Below, one piece after another: positions 35,594 through 44,645 of a DNA stretch of 64,000 nucleotides. Below the pieces are notes generated by a model. That model did not search any database. It saw only the letters and a program-made list of their open reading frames with translations, and was not told the DNA's origin. A program made the translations under genes and the position numbers. The DNA is from Citricoccus zhacaiensis. Lineage in GTDB: Bacteria; Actinomycetota; Actinomycetes; Actinomycetales; Micrococcaceae. The first letter of the stretch is position 1. Each line of letters opens with the position of its first letter. The DNA is taken from positions 400,669 through 464,668 of the forward strand of contig NZ_BMLQ01000002.1 in assembly GCF_014645315.1 (NCBI RefSeq), given 5' to 3'.

Positions 35594-36514
35594 TCAGCCA
35601 GGCAGGCTGAGCATGGCCTCCGGGCCGTTGCCGTGCCGGACGGCCAGACCGTCTGACACCAGGCCGTCCACGCACCGCTCATACTGGGCGGCCCCGGGGC
35701 GATGCGCACCCAGGGTGCCGGCCGACGTCGTGAGGGTGGGTAGGGCGGAGAGCGTCACCGAGCCGCGCTCCCGGAGCAGGGCCATCACCGCGCCGCGCAC
35801 TTGGCGGTCAGTGCCGGCCCAGGCCTGGCCCGTGGGTTTGTAGTGCGGCTCCGGCATGCCGGCCGCTCGCCAGGCGCAGAGGTCTGCCACCGGGCAGAGC
35901 TCGCACTGGGGGGAGCGGGCCGTGCAGATCAGCGCCCCGAGTTCCATCACCGCTGCATTCCACCGGCAGGCCTGCTCCGGATCCTCGGGCATGAGGTCCC
36001 GGGCCAGGGCCATCTCGGCGGCGGTCAGGGATTTCTCCGGCAGCGCGCGGCCGGAAACCATCCTGGCGTGTGCCCGGCGGATGTTGGTGTCCACCACCAC
36101 CTCGGGCTGATCGAAGGCGAAGCAGGCGACGGCGGCGGCCGTGTAGGCGCCGACGCCGGGCAAGGCGAGGAGCTGGTCGGCACGGTCCGGCACCCGGTTC
36201 CCGTGGGAGCCGGCGATCTCCGCTGCGGCAGCCTGGAGTCGGAGGGCCCGGCGTGGATAGCCCAGCCGTCCCCAGGCGCGGATGACCTCGCCCGGGGGCT
36301 CTGCGGCCAGGTCCCGCGGTGTGGGCCAGCGTTCCATCCAGGCCGTCCAGACGGGCAGCACCCGCACCACGGGGGTCTGCTGCAGCATGATCTCACTGAC
36401 GAGGACACCCCACGGGCTGCACTCCGGGTCACGCCACGGCAGATCCCGGGCGTGGACGGAGAACCAGTCGTTGACCCGGTGGTGAAGGGTGGACGTGATC
36501 ACCGGCGCAGACAT
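35594..36514 (-). CDS. mutY: A/G-specific adenine glycosylase
   Basis: Removes adenine mispaired with 8-oxoguanine. It is 306 residues. The helix-hairpin-helix is LPGVGAYTAAAVACFAF with the catalytic Asp in VVDTNIRRAHARMV, and the catalytic Glu region is in EIMLQQTPV. The 4Fe-4S ligands follow C-X6-C-X2-C-X5-C (CTARSPQCELCPVADLC). The C-terminus lacks a full NUDIX-like domain and ends in a short winged-helix-like segment, as usual in Actinobacteria. TACAGT ends 7 nt before the ATG, supporting a leaderless start. Confidence 0.93.
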   Translation of the reverse strand: MSAPVITSTLHHRVNDWFSVHARDLPWRDPECSPWGVLVSEIMLQQTPVVRVLPVWTAWMERWPTPRDLAAEPPGEVIRAWGRLGYPRRALRLQAAAAEIAGSHGNRVPDRADQLLALPGVGAYTAAAVACFAFDQPEVVVDTNIRRAHARMVSGRALPEKSLTAAEMALARDLMPEDPEQACRWNAAVMELGALICTARSPQCELCPVADLCAWRAAGMPEPHYKPTGQAWAGTDRQVRGAVMALLRERGSVTLSALPTLTTSAGTLGAHRPGAAQYERCVDGLVSDGLAVRHGNGPEAMLSLPG

Positions 36515-36521
36515 GCTGTCC

Positions 36522-36527
36522 ACTGTA
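36522..36527 (-). promoter_or_regulatory. -10 element of a leaderless promoter (mutY)
   Basis: TACAGT on the minus strand, 7 nt before the mutY ATG. Confidence 0.5.
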
Positions 36528-36580
36528 GTGCGCCGGCCGATCGTCGGCGTGGCCAGTCCGGGACCGGCCACCGCGGTCCC

Positions 36581-36586
36581 TAGGCT
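36581..36586 (+). promoter_or_regulatory. -10 element of a leaderless promoter (anchored protein)
   Basis: TAGGCT ends 6 nt before the ATG; it lies within 60 bp of the divergent mutY -10. Confidence 0.55.
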
Positions 36587-36592
36587 GGGGGC

Positions 36593-37312
36593 ATGCCCGG
36601 TGAGCCCCGAAACAACGACCTGCTGAGACCGCAATCGAGCGCGGTGTACCGCCGTCGCCGGCTGGTCGCCCTGGTGCTGCTCGTGGTGGTCCTGGCGATC
36701 GTGGTGGGGCTGGTCTGGTGGCTCACCTCGCTCTTCCGGCCGGCCGGCGGCGAGGACGCTCCCGCGCCGACGTCGTCTCCGAGCGTGGCCGCAACATCCT
36801 CCGGTGAGGACGCGGCCTCGCCATCCGCGTCCGCCATGGGAACCGCGCCCGAATCCGGTGCCACCGACGGGGCCGGAGACGACCCGTCGGCCCAGCCCTC
36901 GGCCTCGGGTGAGGCCGCGGTCTCGGGCAATTGCCCGCCCGGGGACATCGTGATCTCCGCCGCGACGGACCAGCCGACCTACGGAGAAGGGGAGGAGCCG
37001 GTCCTGGAGTTGCGCGTGGACAACACGGGTGAGGAGCCCTGCGAGGCGAACCTCGGCACCACGCAGCAGGTGTTCACCGTGTACTCCGGCTCGGACCGGA
37101 TCTTCTCCACGGAGGACTGCCAGGTGGACGGCCAGGACGCCCTGGTGGAGATCTCCCCGGATGAGCAGGAGCGTGCCCGGTTCACCTGGCCGCGTGTGCG
37201 CTCCGCCGAGGGCTGCGGCGAGACCACCTCGGAACCCCGCAGCGGCACCTACCGCCTCGAGGTGTCCCTGGGGGAGCTCAAGGCCCAGCCGGTGACGTTC
37301 ACCCTGCAGTAA
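36593..37312 (+). CDS. membrane-anchored extracytoplasmic protein of unknown function
   Basis: A 239-residue protein. A short basic cytoplasmic end (YRRRRL) precedes one membrane helix (about 24-45) with no lipobox. A Ser/Ala/Pro/Glu-rich linker of ~65 residues follows. The C-terminal domain (about 115-239) is beta-rich, with three or four Cys (GNCPPGDIVI, EPCEANLG, TEDCQVDG, AEGCGETT) that may form disulfides outside the cell. The pattern ELRVDNTGEEPC resembles an Ig-like fold; no family is recognised with confidence. It is divergent from mutY and convergent with radA. Confidence 0.65.
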   Translation: MPGEPRNNDLLRPQSSAVYRRRRLVALVLLVVVLAIVVGLVWWLTSLFRPAGGEDAPAPTSSPSVAATSSGEDAASPSASAMGTAPESGATDGAGDDPSAQPSASGEAAVSGNCPPGDIVISAATDQPTYGEGEEPVLELRVDNTGEEPCEANLGTTQQVFTVYSGSDRIFSTEDCQVDGQDALVEISPDEQERARFTWPRVRSAEGCGETTSEPRSGTYRLEVSLGELKAQPVTFTLQ

Positions 37313-37350
37313 CCGCGGTCAGAAGGCTGCGGGCCCAGAAGGCTGGGGGC

Positions 37351-38751
37351 TCACGAGGCCCAGTCCTTCATGGTCTCCAGGGCCTCCGTCAGCGTGCGGA
37401 CCTCGGCCACCGCCACGCCGGCCGGCAACTCACCCAGCGGTTCGGGGGACTTCGGCACCACGGCGCGGCGGAAACCCAACCGGGCGGCCTCCCGGATGCG
37501 CCGCCCGATGCCGGGCACGGGGCGAACCTCCCCGGCCAGGCCCAGTTCCCCGAAGGCGATCAGGCCCTTGGGCACCACGGCGTTGAGCTTGGCGCTGGCG
37601 ATGGCCAGTGCGGCCGCCAGGTCGGACGCGGGCTCGGTCAGCCGCACCCCACCCACGGTGGCCACGTAACAGTCGTCCTGGTTCAGGGGGAATCCGGCCC
37701 GGCGCTGCAGGACGGCCAGGATCATGTTGATCCGCGCCGAGTCCAGCCCGCTGACCGTCCGGCGGGGGCTGCCCTGCCCGGACGGCGTCAGCAGGGACTG
37801 GACCTCTGCCACCAGGGGCCGCCGGCCCTCCAGGGTCACCGTCACGCAGGTGCCCTCCACGGGGTTCAGGGTCCCGGACAGGAACAGCCCGGAGGGGTCC
37901 TCCAGGGAGACGATGCCGGCGTCCCCCAAGTCGAAGCACCCGACCTCGTCCGTCGGCCCATAGCGGTTCTTCACGGCCCGGACCAGGCGCAGGCGTGAGT
38001 GCCGTTCACCCTCGAACTGGCAGACCACGTCCACCAGGTGCTCCAGCAGGCGGGGACCGGCGATCGAACCGTCCTTGGTCACATGTCCCACGAGCACGGT
38101 GGTCATGTTCCGGCTCTTGGCCTCGTTGATCAGGCTGGCCGCCACCTCGCGCACCTGGGTGACGCCTCCGGCGGTGCCGTCCACGGACTGGGACTGCAGG
38201 GTCTGGACGGAGTCCACGATCAGCAGGTCCGGCTCGGCCTTCTCGATCTGGCCCAGGGCCCGGCCGAGATCCGTCTCGGCGGCCAGGAAGAGCGTATCGG
38301 CGACGGCGCCGATCCGGTCGGCCCGCAACCGCACCTGGGCCGCGGACTCCTCCCCGGTCACGTACAGGACAGACCGCGTGGACCCCTCCGGACGGCGGTG
38401 CCGGGCCACCTTGGCGGCCACGTCCAGCAGCAGGGTGGACTTGCCGATGCCGGGCTCGCCGGCCATCAGCACCACCGCGCCCGGAACCAGTCCGCCGCCG
38501 AGCACCCGATCCAGTTCGGACACCCCGGTGGTGTGGAAGCGGGCCTGTGAGGCGTCGATCTCACCGATCGGCACGGCCGGCGTCGCCACCGTGGCGGCGG
38601 GGGTCCGGCCGGACGAGGCATCCGCGCCGGCCTCGGTCACCGTGCCCCAGGCCTGGCACTCCCCGCACCGACCCACCCACTTGGCGGTGGTCCACCCGCA
38701 CTCGCTGCAGCGGTAGCCGGGGTTCGCTCGTTTGCTGGTCTTCGTCGCCAT
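37351..38751 (-). CDS. radA: DNA repair protein RadA (Sms)
   Basis: RecA-like, DnaB-like branch-migration factor in recombination. It is 466 residues. The N-terminal C4 zinc finger reads YRCSECGWTTAKWVGRCGEC. Walker A is GEPGIGKSTLLLDVAAKVA, the RadA-specific motif is KNRYGPTDE (KNRFG in most), and the C-terminal Lon-protease-like domain (GLAGEVRPVPGIGRRIREA) is present without protease activity expected. TAGCCT ends 6 nt before the ATG, so it is probably leaderless. The usual actinobacterial partner disA is not next to it here. Confidence 0.96.
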   Translation of the reverse strand: MATKTSKRANPGYRCSECGWTTAKWVGRCGECQAWGTVTEAGADASSGRTPAATVATPAVPIGEIDASQARFHTTGVSELDRVLGGGLVPGAVVLMAGEPGIGKSTLLLDVAAKVARHRRPEGSTRSVLYVTGEESAAQVRLRADRIGAVADTLFLAAETDLGRALGQIEKAEPDLLIVDSVQTLQSQSVDGTAGGVTQVREVAASLINEAKSRNMTTVLVGHVTKDGSIAGPRLLEHLVDVVCQFEGERHSRLRLVRAVKNRYGPTDEVGCFDLGDAGIVSLEDPSGLFLSGTLNPVEGTCVTVTLEGRRPLVAEVQSLLTPSGQGSPRRTVSGLDSARINMILAVLQRRAGFPLNQDDCYVATVGGVRLTEPASDLAAALAIASAKLNAVVPKGLIAFGELGLAGEVRPVPGIGRRIREAARLGFRRAVVPKSPEPLGELPAGVAVAEVRTLTEALETMKDWAS

Positions 38752-38757
38752 GGACCA

Positions 38758-38763
38758 AGGCTA
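38758..38763 (-). promoter_or_regulatory. -10 element of a leaderless promoter (radA)
   Basis: TAGCCT on the minus strand, 6 nt before the radA ATG. Confidence 0.5.
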
Positions 38764-38822
38764 GTGCCGCGCGCGGACACGCTACCTCAGTGGCCAGTCC
38801 AGAGGCCGGCTGAGCGCCGAGT

Positions 38823-39995
38823 TCAGAGGCGCGGCAGGTACCCGACGGCCTCGTCGTGGGAGGCGCCGGTGGCCTCGATGAGGTCCACCATCATGGGGCG
38901 CAGCAGCATGACGAGCGCCTCGGCGTGCAGTGTGGTGGCGCCCAGCTCGGCTGGATCGAGCCGCGCCGCCGCCCCGCCGAGGGCACCCCGGGCCACGGAG
39001 AGTGACTTGTGCCGGCCGGCCGCCGCCGGCTCCCCCAGGGACCGGCCCAGGATCCCGACGGCGTCCGCGGCCTCATCGAACCAGTCTGCCAGCAGCCCGG
39101 TCCCCTCGTCGTCCAGGGCGCCGTTGTCGATCACGCTGATGACGCGGCGGGCGACGATGCGCATGCTCCGCACCGCCAGGTCGGACATCTCCACGGTGTG
39201 GGCCGTCTCGTCCAGTTCGGGACGTGCACGCCGTTTGGTGGGGGAGAAGGTGGCCAGCTCGCGGGCATTCTTGACGTCCTTGCGCAGGTTCTCCACGGCG
39301 GTCTGGGTGCCGCGGCAGGCCACCAGGCCCATCCACGCGGTCCGGGACTCGTGGGAGCGCAGCGCCTCCGAGCAGTCGCGCAGGGCACGGGTGAGCGTCA
39401 CGTAGAGGTCCCGCAGGCCGGTGGCGGCCTCCTTGCGCAGGTCCTTCGGCATCAACAGGGTCACCAGGAGGGCGATGAAACCGCCGACGACGGCGTCCTG
39501 GCTGCGCGTGAACGGCCCACCCTGCGCGGCGGGCAGGAGCACCACCAGAACGGACTGCAGGCTCATCTGCAGCGTAAAGGTGGCCCCGGAGTCGATGAAC
39601 CGGGCCACGAGGATGGAGGTGTAGACCACCAGCACGGCTTGCCAGTAGCCCTGGCCCAGAACGGCCTGCATCAGGTCGCCGATGAGGATGCCCAGGGTGC
39701 AGCCGATGGCCACCTCGAGGACCTTGCGCACCTTCGGGTCCCGGTTGAAACCGAGGGCGATCAGCGCTGCCGTAGCGGCGAACAGGGGATCTTGGTGACC
39801 CAGGACGAGCTCGGCGAAGACGTAGGCCAGGACGGCGCACAGGGAGGTCACGGCCGCAGGAACCAGCGCCGAGGTGACCCGGGAGGCGCCCGAGCGTGCC
39901 CGGCGGGTGGCGAAGGACCACGTGCGGGCCCACCACTGCCGTGATTTCGTCACCGTTCTCGTCCAGGAGGAGCCGGACGGAGGCTGCTGCTCCAT
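38823..39995 (-). CDS. FUSC/aromatic-acid-exporter-like membrane protein
   Basis: A 390-residue protein. The N-terminal ~170 residues hold about six membrane helices (ALVPAAVTSLCAVLAYVFAELV, LFAATAALIALGF, VAIGCTLGILIGDLM and others). A long helical cytoplasmic domain without membrane segments follows. This matches the FUSC/DUF939 group of putative aromatic-acid or fusaric-acid exporters, in the half-length form common in Actinobacteria. Substrate unknown. TAAGCT ends 7 nt before the ATG, fitting a leaderless mRNA. Confidence 0.75.
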   Translation of the reverse strand: MEQQPPSGSSWTRTVTKSRQWWARTWSFATRRARSGASRVTSALVPAAVTSLCAVLAYVFAELVLGHQDPLFAATAALIALGFNRDPKVRKVLEVAIGCTLGILIGDLMQAVLGQGYWQAVLVVYTSILVARFIDSGATFTLQMSLQSVLVVLLPAAQGGPFTRSQDAVVGGFIALLVTLLMPKDLRKEAATGLRDLYVTLTRALRDCSEALRSHESRTAWMGLVACRGTQTAVENLRKDVKNARELATFSPTKRRARPELDETAHTVEMSDLAVRSMRIVARRVISVIDNGALDDEGTGLLADWFDEAADAVGILGRSLGEPAAAGRHKSLSVARGALGGAAARLDPAELGATTLHAEALVMLLRPMMVDLIEATGASHDEAVGYLPRL

Positions 39996-40390
39996 GCCGA
40001 CTAGCTTAGGCCGGTCCGACCGGCGCGGCGGACCGAGAGGCCAGGGCTTGGACCCGTCGCCATGGGACCGCCGAGGAGTCCTGATGGGACGCTGACGGTG
40101 TCCAGGGCAGCGTGAGATTACTCACGACGTCAACGAAATCTCCGGAGAAGTCGGCGACTTCCGCGCCGTTACTGGCCTCCCCGCGCGTCGGGGCGGCGGC
40201 GCCGCCTCCCGTGCCGGGGCCTCGTTAAGGTCGCGTTAATCTTGCACCGACCCTCGCGTCACCTTGCCCCCATAGCTTTCTGGTGGATCGAGGCCATCGG
40301 CATCCCTGCCCTGCTTCGTCAGTTGCCACTCGGACAAGCAGTGGTGACGGCCTCGTCTGCACTGTCATCGAACTCGAAAGAGGCATATTC
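39996..40390. other. intergenic region between FUSC-like gene and pstS
   Basis: No credible gene. It holds the leaderless promoter of the FUSC-like gene (TAAGCT, minus strand, 40003-40008), a CGTGAG-ATTA-CTCACG hairpin or palindrome (40111-40126), PHO-box-like repeats (40224-40263), a TAGCTT -10 and a ~105-nt leader to pstS. Confidence 0.65.
40224..40278 (+). promoter_or_regulatory. PHO-box-like direct repeats and -10 of pstS
   Basis: GTTAAGG and GTTAATC are spaced 11 nt apart (40224, 40235), the 7+4 architecture of actinobacterial PHO boxes (GTTCACC units). In the same register, 40257-40263 (CGTCACC) matches 5 of 7. A TAGCTT -10 follows at 40273-40278, so a phosphate response regulator bound here would abut RNA polymerase. 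Confidence 0.5.
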
Positions 40391-41494
40391 GTGAAGGCTC
40401 TTCGCATCGGGCGCTACGCCGCCGTCCTGTCTGTCGCCGCTCTGGCCCTGACCGCCTGCGGCGGCAACGGTGGCTCCTCCGAGTCCTCCGCTCCGGCCGG
40501 CTCCGAGTCGGGTGCCCCGGCCGAGGTCTCGGGCACCCTGATCGGTGGTGGCGCCTCCTCGCAGGAGTCCGCCATGACCGCCTGGACCAATGGTGTCACC
40601 GAGGTCCACCCGGACCTGACCGTCCAGTACGACCCGGTGGGCTCCGGCTCCGGCCGCGAGGGCTTCCTGGCCGGCCAGTACTCCTTCGCCGGCTCCGACG
40701 CCGCCATGGACGAGGAGGAGATGGCCTCCGCCGAGGAGATCTGCGGCCCGGAGGGCGTCTTCCACGTCCCGTCCTACATCTCCCCGGTCGCCGTCGCCTT
40801 CAACCTCGAGGGCGTCGACGAGGTCAACATGGATGCCGAGACCATCGCCCAGGTCTTCACCGGTGAGATCACCACCTGGAACGATCCGGCCATCGCTGAC
40901 CAGAACCCGGATGCCGAGCTGCCGGACACCGCCATCACCGTGGTGCACCGTGCCGATGACTCCGGCACCACCGAGAACTTCACCGACTACCTGACGGCAG
41001 CGGCTCCGGAGTCCTGGACCTACGACGTCGTCGAGACCTGGCCCTCTGAGATCACCGCCGAGTCTGCCCAGCAGACCTCCGGTGTGGTCTCCCTGGCCCA
41101 GTCCACCGACGGTGCCATCACCTACGCCGATGCCTCCCAGATCGGCGACCTCGGCACCGTGGCCGTCCAGGTCGGCGAGGAGTACGTGCCGTACTCCGCC
41201 GACGCTGCTGCCGCCGCCGTCGAGAAGGCCGAGCCGGGCGAGGCCGGTGCCGTCGAGCTCGACCGCACCACCACCGAGGCCGGCGTCTACCCGATCGTGC
41301 TGGTCTCTTACCACATCTTCTGCAACCAGTACCAGGACCAGGAGACCGCTGACACGGCCAAGGCCTTCGGCGAGTACGTGGTGTCCGCGGAGGGCCAGGC
41401 TGCCGCCGAGGCCTCCGCCGGCAACGCCCCGATCTCCGACGCCACCCGCGACGCCGCTCTGGAGTCCATCCAGGCCATCTCCGTCCAGGGTTGA
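40391..41494 (+). CDS. pstS: phosphate ABC transporter substrate-binding lipoprotein
   Basis: Captures phosphate outside the membrane for the PstCAB permease. It is 367 residues, with a signal peptide ending in the lipobox LTAC before GGNGGSS. Phosphate-binding motifs are visible: GGGASSQESAMTAW, DPVGSGSGREGFLAGQYSFAGSDAAM in two blocks, and HRADDSGTTENFTDYL. The GTG start is preceded by GAAAGAGG 7 nt upstream; a longer in-frame extension from 40283 would bury the signal peptide and is rejected. A terminator-like hairpin after the gene would favour pstS mRNA over pstCAB mRNA. Confidence 0.95.
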   Translation: MKALRIGRYAAVLSVAALALTACGGNGGSSESSAPAGSESGAPAEVSGTLIGGGASSQESAMTAWTNGVTEVHPDLTVQYDPVGSGSGREGFLAGQYSFAGSDAAMDEEEMASAEEICGPEGVFHVPSYISPVAVAFNLEGVDEVNMDAETIAQVFTGEITTWNDPAIADQNPDAELPDTAITVVHRADDSGTTENFTDYLTAAAPESWTYDVVETWPSEITAESAQQTSGVVSLAQSTDGAITYADASQIGDLGTVAVQVGEEYVPYSADAAAAAVEKAEPGEAGAVELDRTTTEAGVYPIVLVSYHIFCNQYQDQETADTAKAFGEYVVSAEGQAAAEASAGNAPISDATRDAALESIQAISVQG

Positions 41495-41535
41495 TCATCG
41501 CCGGTTCCGGCCGGTGCTGATCGGCCATTCGGCCC

Positions 41536-41568
41536 AGCCGCCGACCCTCTCAAGTAGGGTCGGCGGCT
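41536..41568 (+). terminator. attenuating hairpin between pstS and pstC
   Basis: A perfect 13-bp stem (AGCCGCCGACCCT and its complement) with a 7-nt loop. Partial read-through here would explain higher pstS than pstCAB expression. Confidence 0.75.
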
Positions 41569-41644
41569 GTGTCATGCTTTACACGCTATCCATTCCTGAG
41601 ATGTGGACCCCGGGTCCGCACCACGAACTCCGAGGGGAGTCACC

Positions 41645-42613
41645 GTGACTGAAACTGCCACTGAGCCGGCGAAGAGGTCGTCGCTCACGGCGTCGCGCGG
41701 CGGCGCCGCAGGGGACAAGGTCTTCTCCGGCCTGGCCCTCGCGGCCGGCGTCATCATCCTGATGGTCCTGGCGTTCGTCGCGATCTTCCTGGTGGTGGAG
41801 TCCCTGCCGGCCCTGTGGCCGGAGGTCTTCTCCGACGAGGAGAGCATCGAGAGCGCGGACACCTTCTGGCAGTACGTCTGGCCGCTCATGGCCGGCACGC
41901 TGATCGCCTCGATCATCGCCATCCTGCTGGCCACCCCGGTGGCGGTGGGGATCGCCCTCTACATCTCGCACTACGCCCCCAAGTCGGTGGCGACTCCGGT
42001 CGGCTATGTCATCGACCTGCTGGCGGCCATCCCGTCCGTCGTCTTCGGCGCCTGGGGCATGACCACGCTGGCCGGGGGCGTGGTGCCCCTCTACAAGTGG
42101 CTGCACGAGTACCTGGGCTGGATCCCGCTGTTCGGCGGGGATGCCGGCAACACCGGCCGTGCCCTGTTGACGTCCGCGATCGTGCTGGCCGTGATGATCC
42201 TGCCGATCATCACCTCCCTCTGCCGCGAGATCTTCATCCAGACCCCCAAGCTGCACGAGGAGGCCGCCCTGGCTCTCGGTGCCACCCGTTGGGAGATGAT
42301 CAGGATGACCGTCTTCCCGTTCGCCCGGGCCGGCATCATCTCCTCGATCATGCTGGGCCTGGGCCGAGCCCTCGGCGAGACCATGGCCGTCACCCTGGTG
42401 CTCTCCCCGGGCATCTTCTCCTGGAGCATCATCACCTCAGGTCGGAACGCGACCATCCCGTCTGAGATCGCGCTGAACTTCCCCGAGGCCTTCGGCATGC
42501 GCCAGTCGGAGCTGATCGCAGCAGGCCTGATGCTGTTCATCATCACCCTCGTGGTCAACATGATCGCGCGCTGGATCGTCAACCGGCACAAGGAATTCTC
42601 GGGAGCGAACTGA
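41645..42613 (+). CDS. pstC: phosphate ABC transporter permease PstC
   Basis: One of the two channel subunits of the high-affinity phosphate transporter. It is 322 residues with about six helices. The ABC-permease EAA-like loop is KLHEEAALALGATRWEMIRMTVFPFARAGI, followed by LGRALGETMAVTLVLS, typical of PstC. The GTG start has GAGGGGAG ~6 nt upstream. Its TGA overlaps the ATG of pstA (TGATG), ensuring balanced synthesis. Confidence 0.95.
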   Translation: MTETATEPAKRSSLTASRGGAAGDKVFSGLALAAGVIILMVLAFVAIFLVVESLPALWPEVFSDEESIESADTFWQYVWPLMAGTLIASIIAILLATPVAVGIALYISHYAPKSVATPVGYVIDLLAAIPSVVFGAWGMTTLAGGVVPLYKWLHEYLGWIPLFGGDAGNTGRALLTSAIVLAVMILPIITSLCREIFIQTPKLHEEAALALGATRWEMIRMTVFPFARAGIISSIMLGLGRALGETMAVTLVLSPGIFSWSIITSGRNATIPSEIALNFPEAFGMRQSELIAAGLMLFIITLVVNMIARWIVNRHKEFSGAN

Positions 42614-43797
42614 TGACCACCTCAACTGACACCACCCAGCGGGGTTCCGCCCCGCAGCCGGGCGGAACCAGGAAGAACTCCCTGACCGCCGGCCAGATGC
42701 CGCGCTGGACCTGGATCGCCGTCGCCATCGGTGCGCTGGTCCTCGCCGCCGGCCTCACGGCCCTGCTGGGCGGCGGGTCCTTCAGCTGGACCGGCTGGCT
42801 GATCTTCGCCGCGGTCCTCTACATCGTCGGCATGTACGTCACCACCTACGCCATCGAGAACAAGCGCCGTGCCACGGACGGCATCTGGCGCAACCTCGTG
42901 TGGGCCGCCTTCATCCTGGCACTCATCCCGCTGGTCTCCGTGGTCTGGACCGTGTTCGCCAACGGTCTGCCCACCCTCCTGGCCAATCCGCAGTTGCTGT
43001 GGACGGACATGGGCGGCGTGACCGGCGCGGATGACATCGCGACGCAGAATGAGGGCGCCTCCCTGCAGGGCGGCTTCCTGCACGGTCTGGCCGGCACCCT
43101 GATGATCACGCTGATGGCCACGATCATCTCGGTGCCGATCGGCCTGCTGACCTCGATCTTCCTGGTGGAGTACAGCCGGGGCGGCTGGTTCTCCCGCTCC
43201 ATCGTGTTCTTCGTGGACGTCATGACCGGCATCCCCTCGATCGTGGCCGGCCTGTTCGCATTCGCCGTGGTGGAACTGTTCATCACCACGTTCATCGGGG
43301 AGTCCCCTCGGCATGTGCAGATGATCAAGATGGGCCTCACGGCGGCCATCGCCCTGTCCGTGCTGATGATCCCCGTGGTGGTCCGCTCCACCGAAGAGAT
43401 GCTCCGGGTGGTCCCGAACGAACTCCGGGAGGCGTCCTACGCCCTCGGTGTGCGCAAGTGGCGGACCATCTTCAAGGTCGTGCTCCCCACGGCCATGTCC
43501 GGTATCGCCTCCGGCATCACCCTGGCCATCGCCCGCGTCACCGGCGAGACGGCACCGATCCTGGTGACCGCGGGCTATGCGGCGGCGACCAACTGGAATC
43601 CGTTCAGTGAGTGGATGACGGCCCTGCCGGTGTTCATCTACCGCCAGCTGATGAACCCGACCGCGCCGGCCGCCGGCCTGCCCTCGGCGGACCGTGCCTG
43701 GGCCGCGGCCCTGGTCCTGATCGTCATCGTGATGCTGCTCAACCTGGCCGCACGCATCATCGCCAAGGCGTTCGCGCCGAAGAAGACCGGCCGCTAA
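42613..43797 (+). CDS. pstA: phosphate ABC transporter permease PstA
   Basis: The second channel subunit. At 394 residues it is ~100 longer than the Escherichia coli protein, owing to an N-terminal extension with two additional hydrophobic helices (about 32-52 and 57-80), as seen in other actinobacterial PstA proteins. The EAA loop is [29 protein letters not shown], and [16 protein letters not shown] is a PstA hallmark. The start overlaps the pstC stop. Confidence 0.95.
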   Translation: MTTSTDTTQRGSAPQPGGTRKNSLTAGQMPRWTWIAVAIGALVLAAGLTALLGGGSFSWTGWLIFAAVLYIVGMYVTTYAIENKRRATDGIWRNLVWAAFILALIPLVSVVWTVFANGLPTLLANPQLLWTDMGGVTGADDIATQNEGASLQGGFLHGLAGTLMITLMATIISVPIGLLTSIFLVEYSRGGWFSRSIVFFVDVMTGIPSIVAGLFAFAVVELFITTFIGESPRHVQMIKMGLTAAIALSVLMIPVVVRSTEEMLRVVPNELREASYALGVRKWRTIFKVVLPTAMSGIASGITLAIARVTGETAPILVTAGYAAATNWNPFSEWMTALPVFIYRQLMNPTAPAAGLPSADRAWAAALVLIVIVMLLNLAARIIAKAFAPKKTGR

Positions 43798-43829
43798 GCC
43801 GAGCAGAGACGAAAGACAGAGGAATCCAC

Positions 43830-44609
43830 ATGTCAAAGCGCATCGAAGCCATTGACCTCAACGTCTACTACGGCAATTTCCTGGCTGTGGAAGGCGTCAA
43901 CATCAACATCGAACCGCGGTCCGTCACCGCCTTCATCGGCCCCTCGGGCTGCGGCAAGACGACCTTCCTGCGGACGATCAACCGCATGCACGAGGTACTC
44001 CCCGGGGCGCGCGCCGAGGGGCGGCTGCTCCTGGACGGCGAGGACGTCTACGCCACGGGCGTGGACCCGGTCACCGTCCGCACCCAGGTCGGCATGGTCT
44101 TCCAGCGTCCGAACCCGTTCCCCACCATGTCCATCCGGGACAACATCCTGGCCGGCCACAAGCTGAACGGCGCCCGGATGTCCCGTTCGGAGGCGGACGG
44201 GATCGTGGAGAAGTCCCTGCGCGGTGCCAATCTCTGGAACGAGGTCAAGGACCGGCTGGACAAGCCCGGTTCCGGTCTGTCCGGTGGCCAGCAGCAGCGT
44301 CTGTGCATCGCCCGCTCCATCGCCGTGGAGCCGGACGTGATCCTCATGGACGAGCCCTGCTCCGCCCTGGACCCGATCTCCACCCTGGCGATCGAGGACC
44401 TGATCAACGAGCTGAAGAACGAGTTCACCGTGGTGATCGTGACGCACAACATGCAGCAAGCTGCTCGCGTGGCGGACAAGACGGCGTTCTTCAACATCGC
44501 CGGCACCGGCAAGCCGGGCAAGCTCATCGAGTACGACGAGACCTCCGTCATCTTCAACAACCCCGCCAACAAGCAGACCGAGGACTACGTCTCCGGCCGC
44601 TTCGGCTGA
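43830..44609 (+). CDS. pstB: phosphate ABC transporter ATP-binding protein
   Basis: Drives phosphate import by ATP hydrolysis. It is 259 residues. Walker A is GPSGCGKTT, the Q-loop is [19 protein letters not shown], the ABC signature is [16 protein letters not shown], Walker B is [13 protein letters not shown], and the switch His lies in [20 protein letters not shown]. An AGAGGAA site precedes the ATG, 32 nt after pstA. No phoU follows; the next gene is a PiT permease on the opposite strand. Confidence 0.97.
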   Translation: MSKRIEAIDLNVYYGNFLAVEGVNINIEPRSVTAFIGPSGCGKTTFLRTINRMHEVLPGARAEGRLLLDGEDVYATGVDPVTVRTQVGMVFQRPNPFPTMSIRDNILAGHKLNGARMSRSEADGIVEKSLRGANLWNEVKDRLDKPGSGLSGGQQQRLCIARSIAVEPDVILMDEPCSALDPISTLAIEDLINELKNEFTVVIVTHNMQQAARVADKTAFFNIAGTGKPGKLIEYDETSVIFNNPANKQTEDYVSGRFG

Positions 44610-44645
44610 TCGACGGCGGCCGGGGCATTCCAGGCCAGGCTCGCC

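Noticed and set aside
40283..40390. N-terminal extension of pstS from an upstream GTG
   Set aside because: It would place ~36 polar residues before the signal peptide. The GTG at 40391 has a good ribosome site and gives a standard lipoprotein signal.
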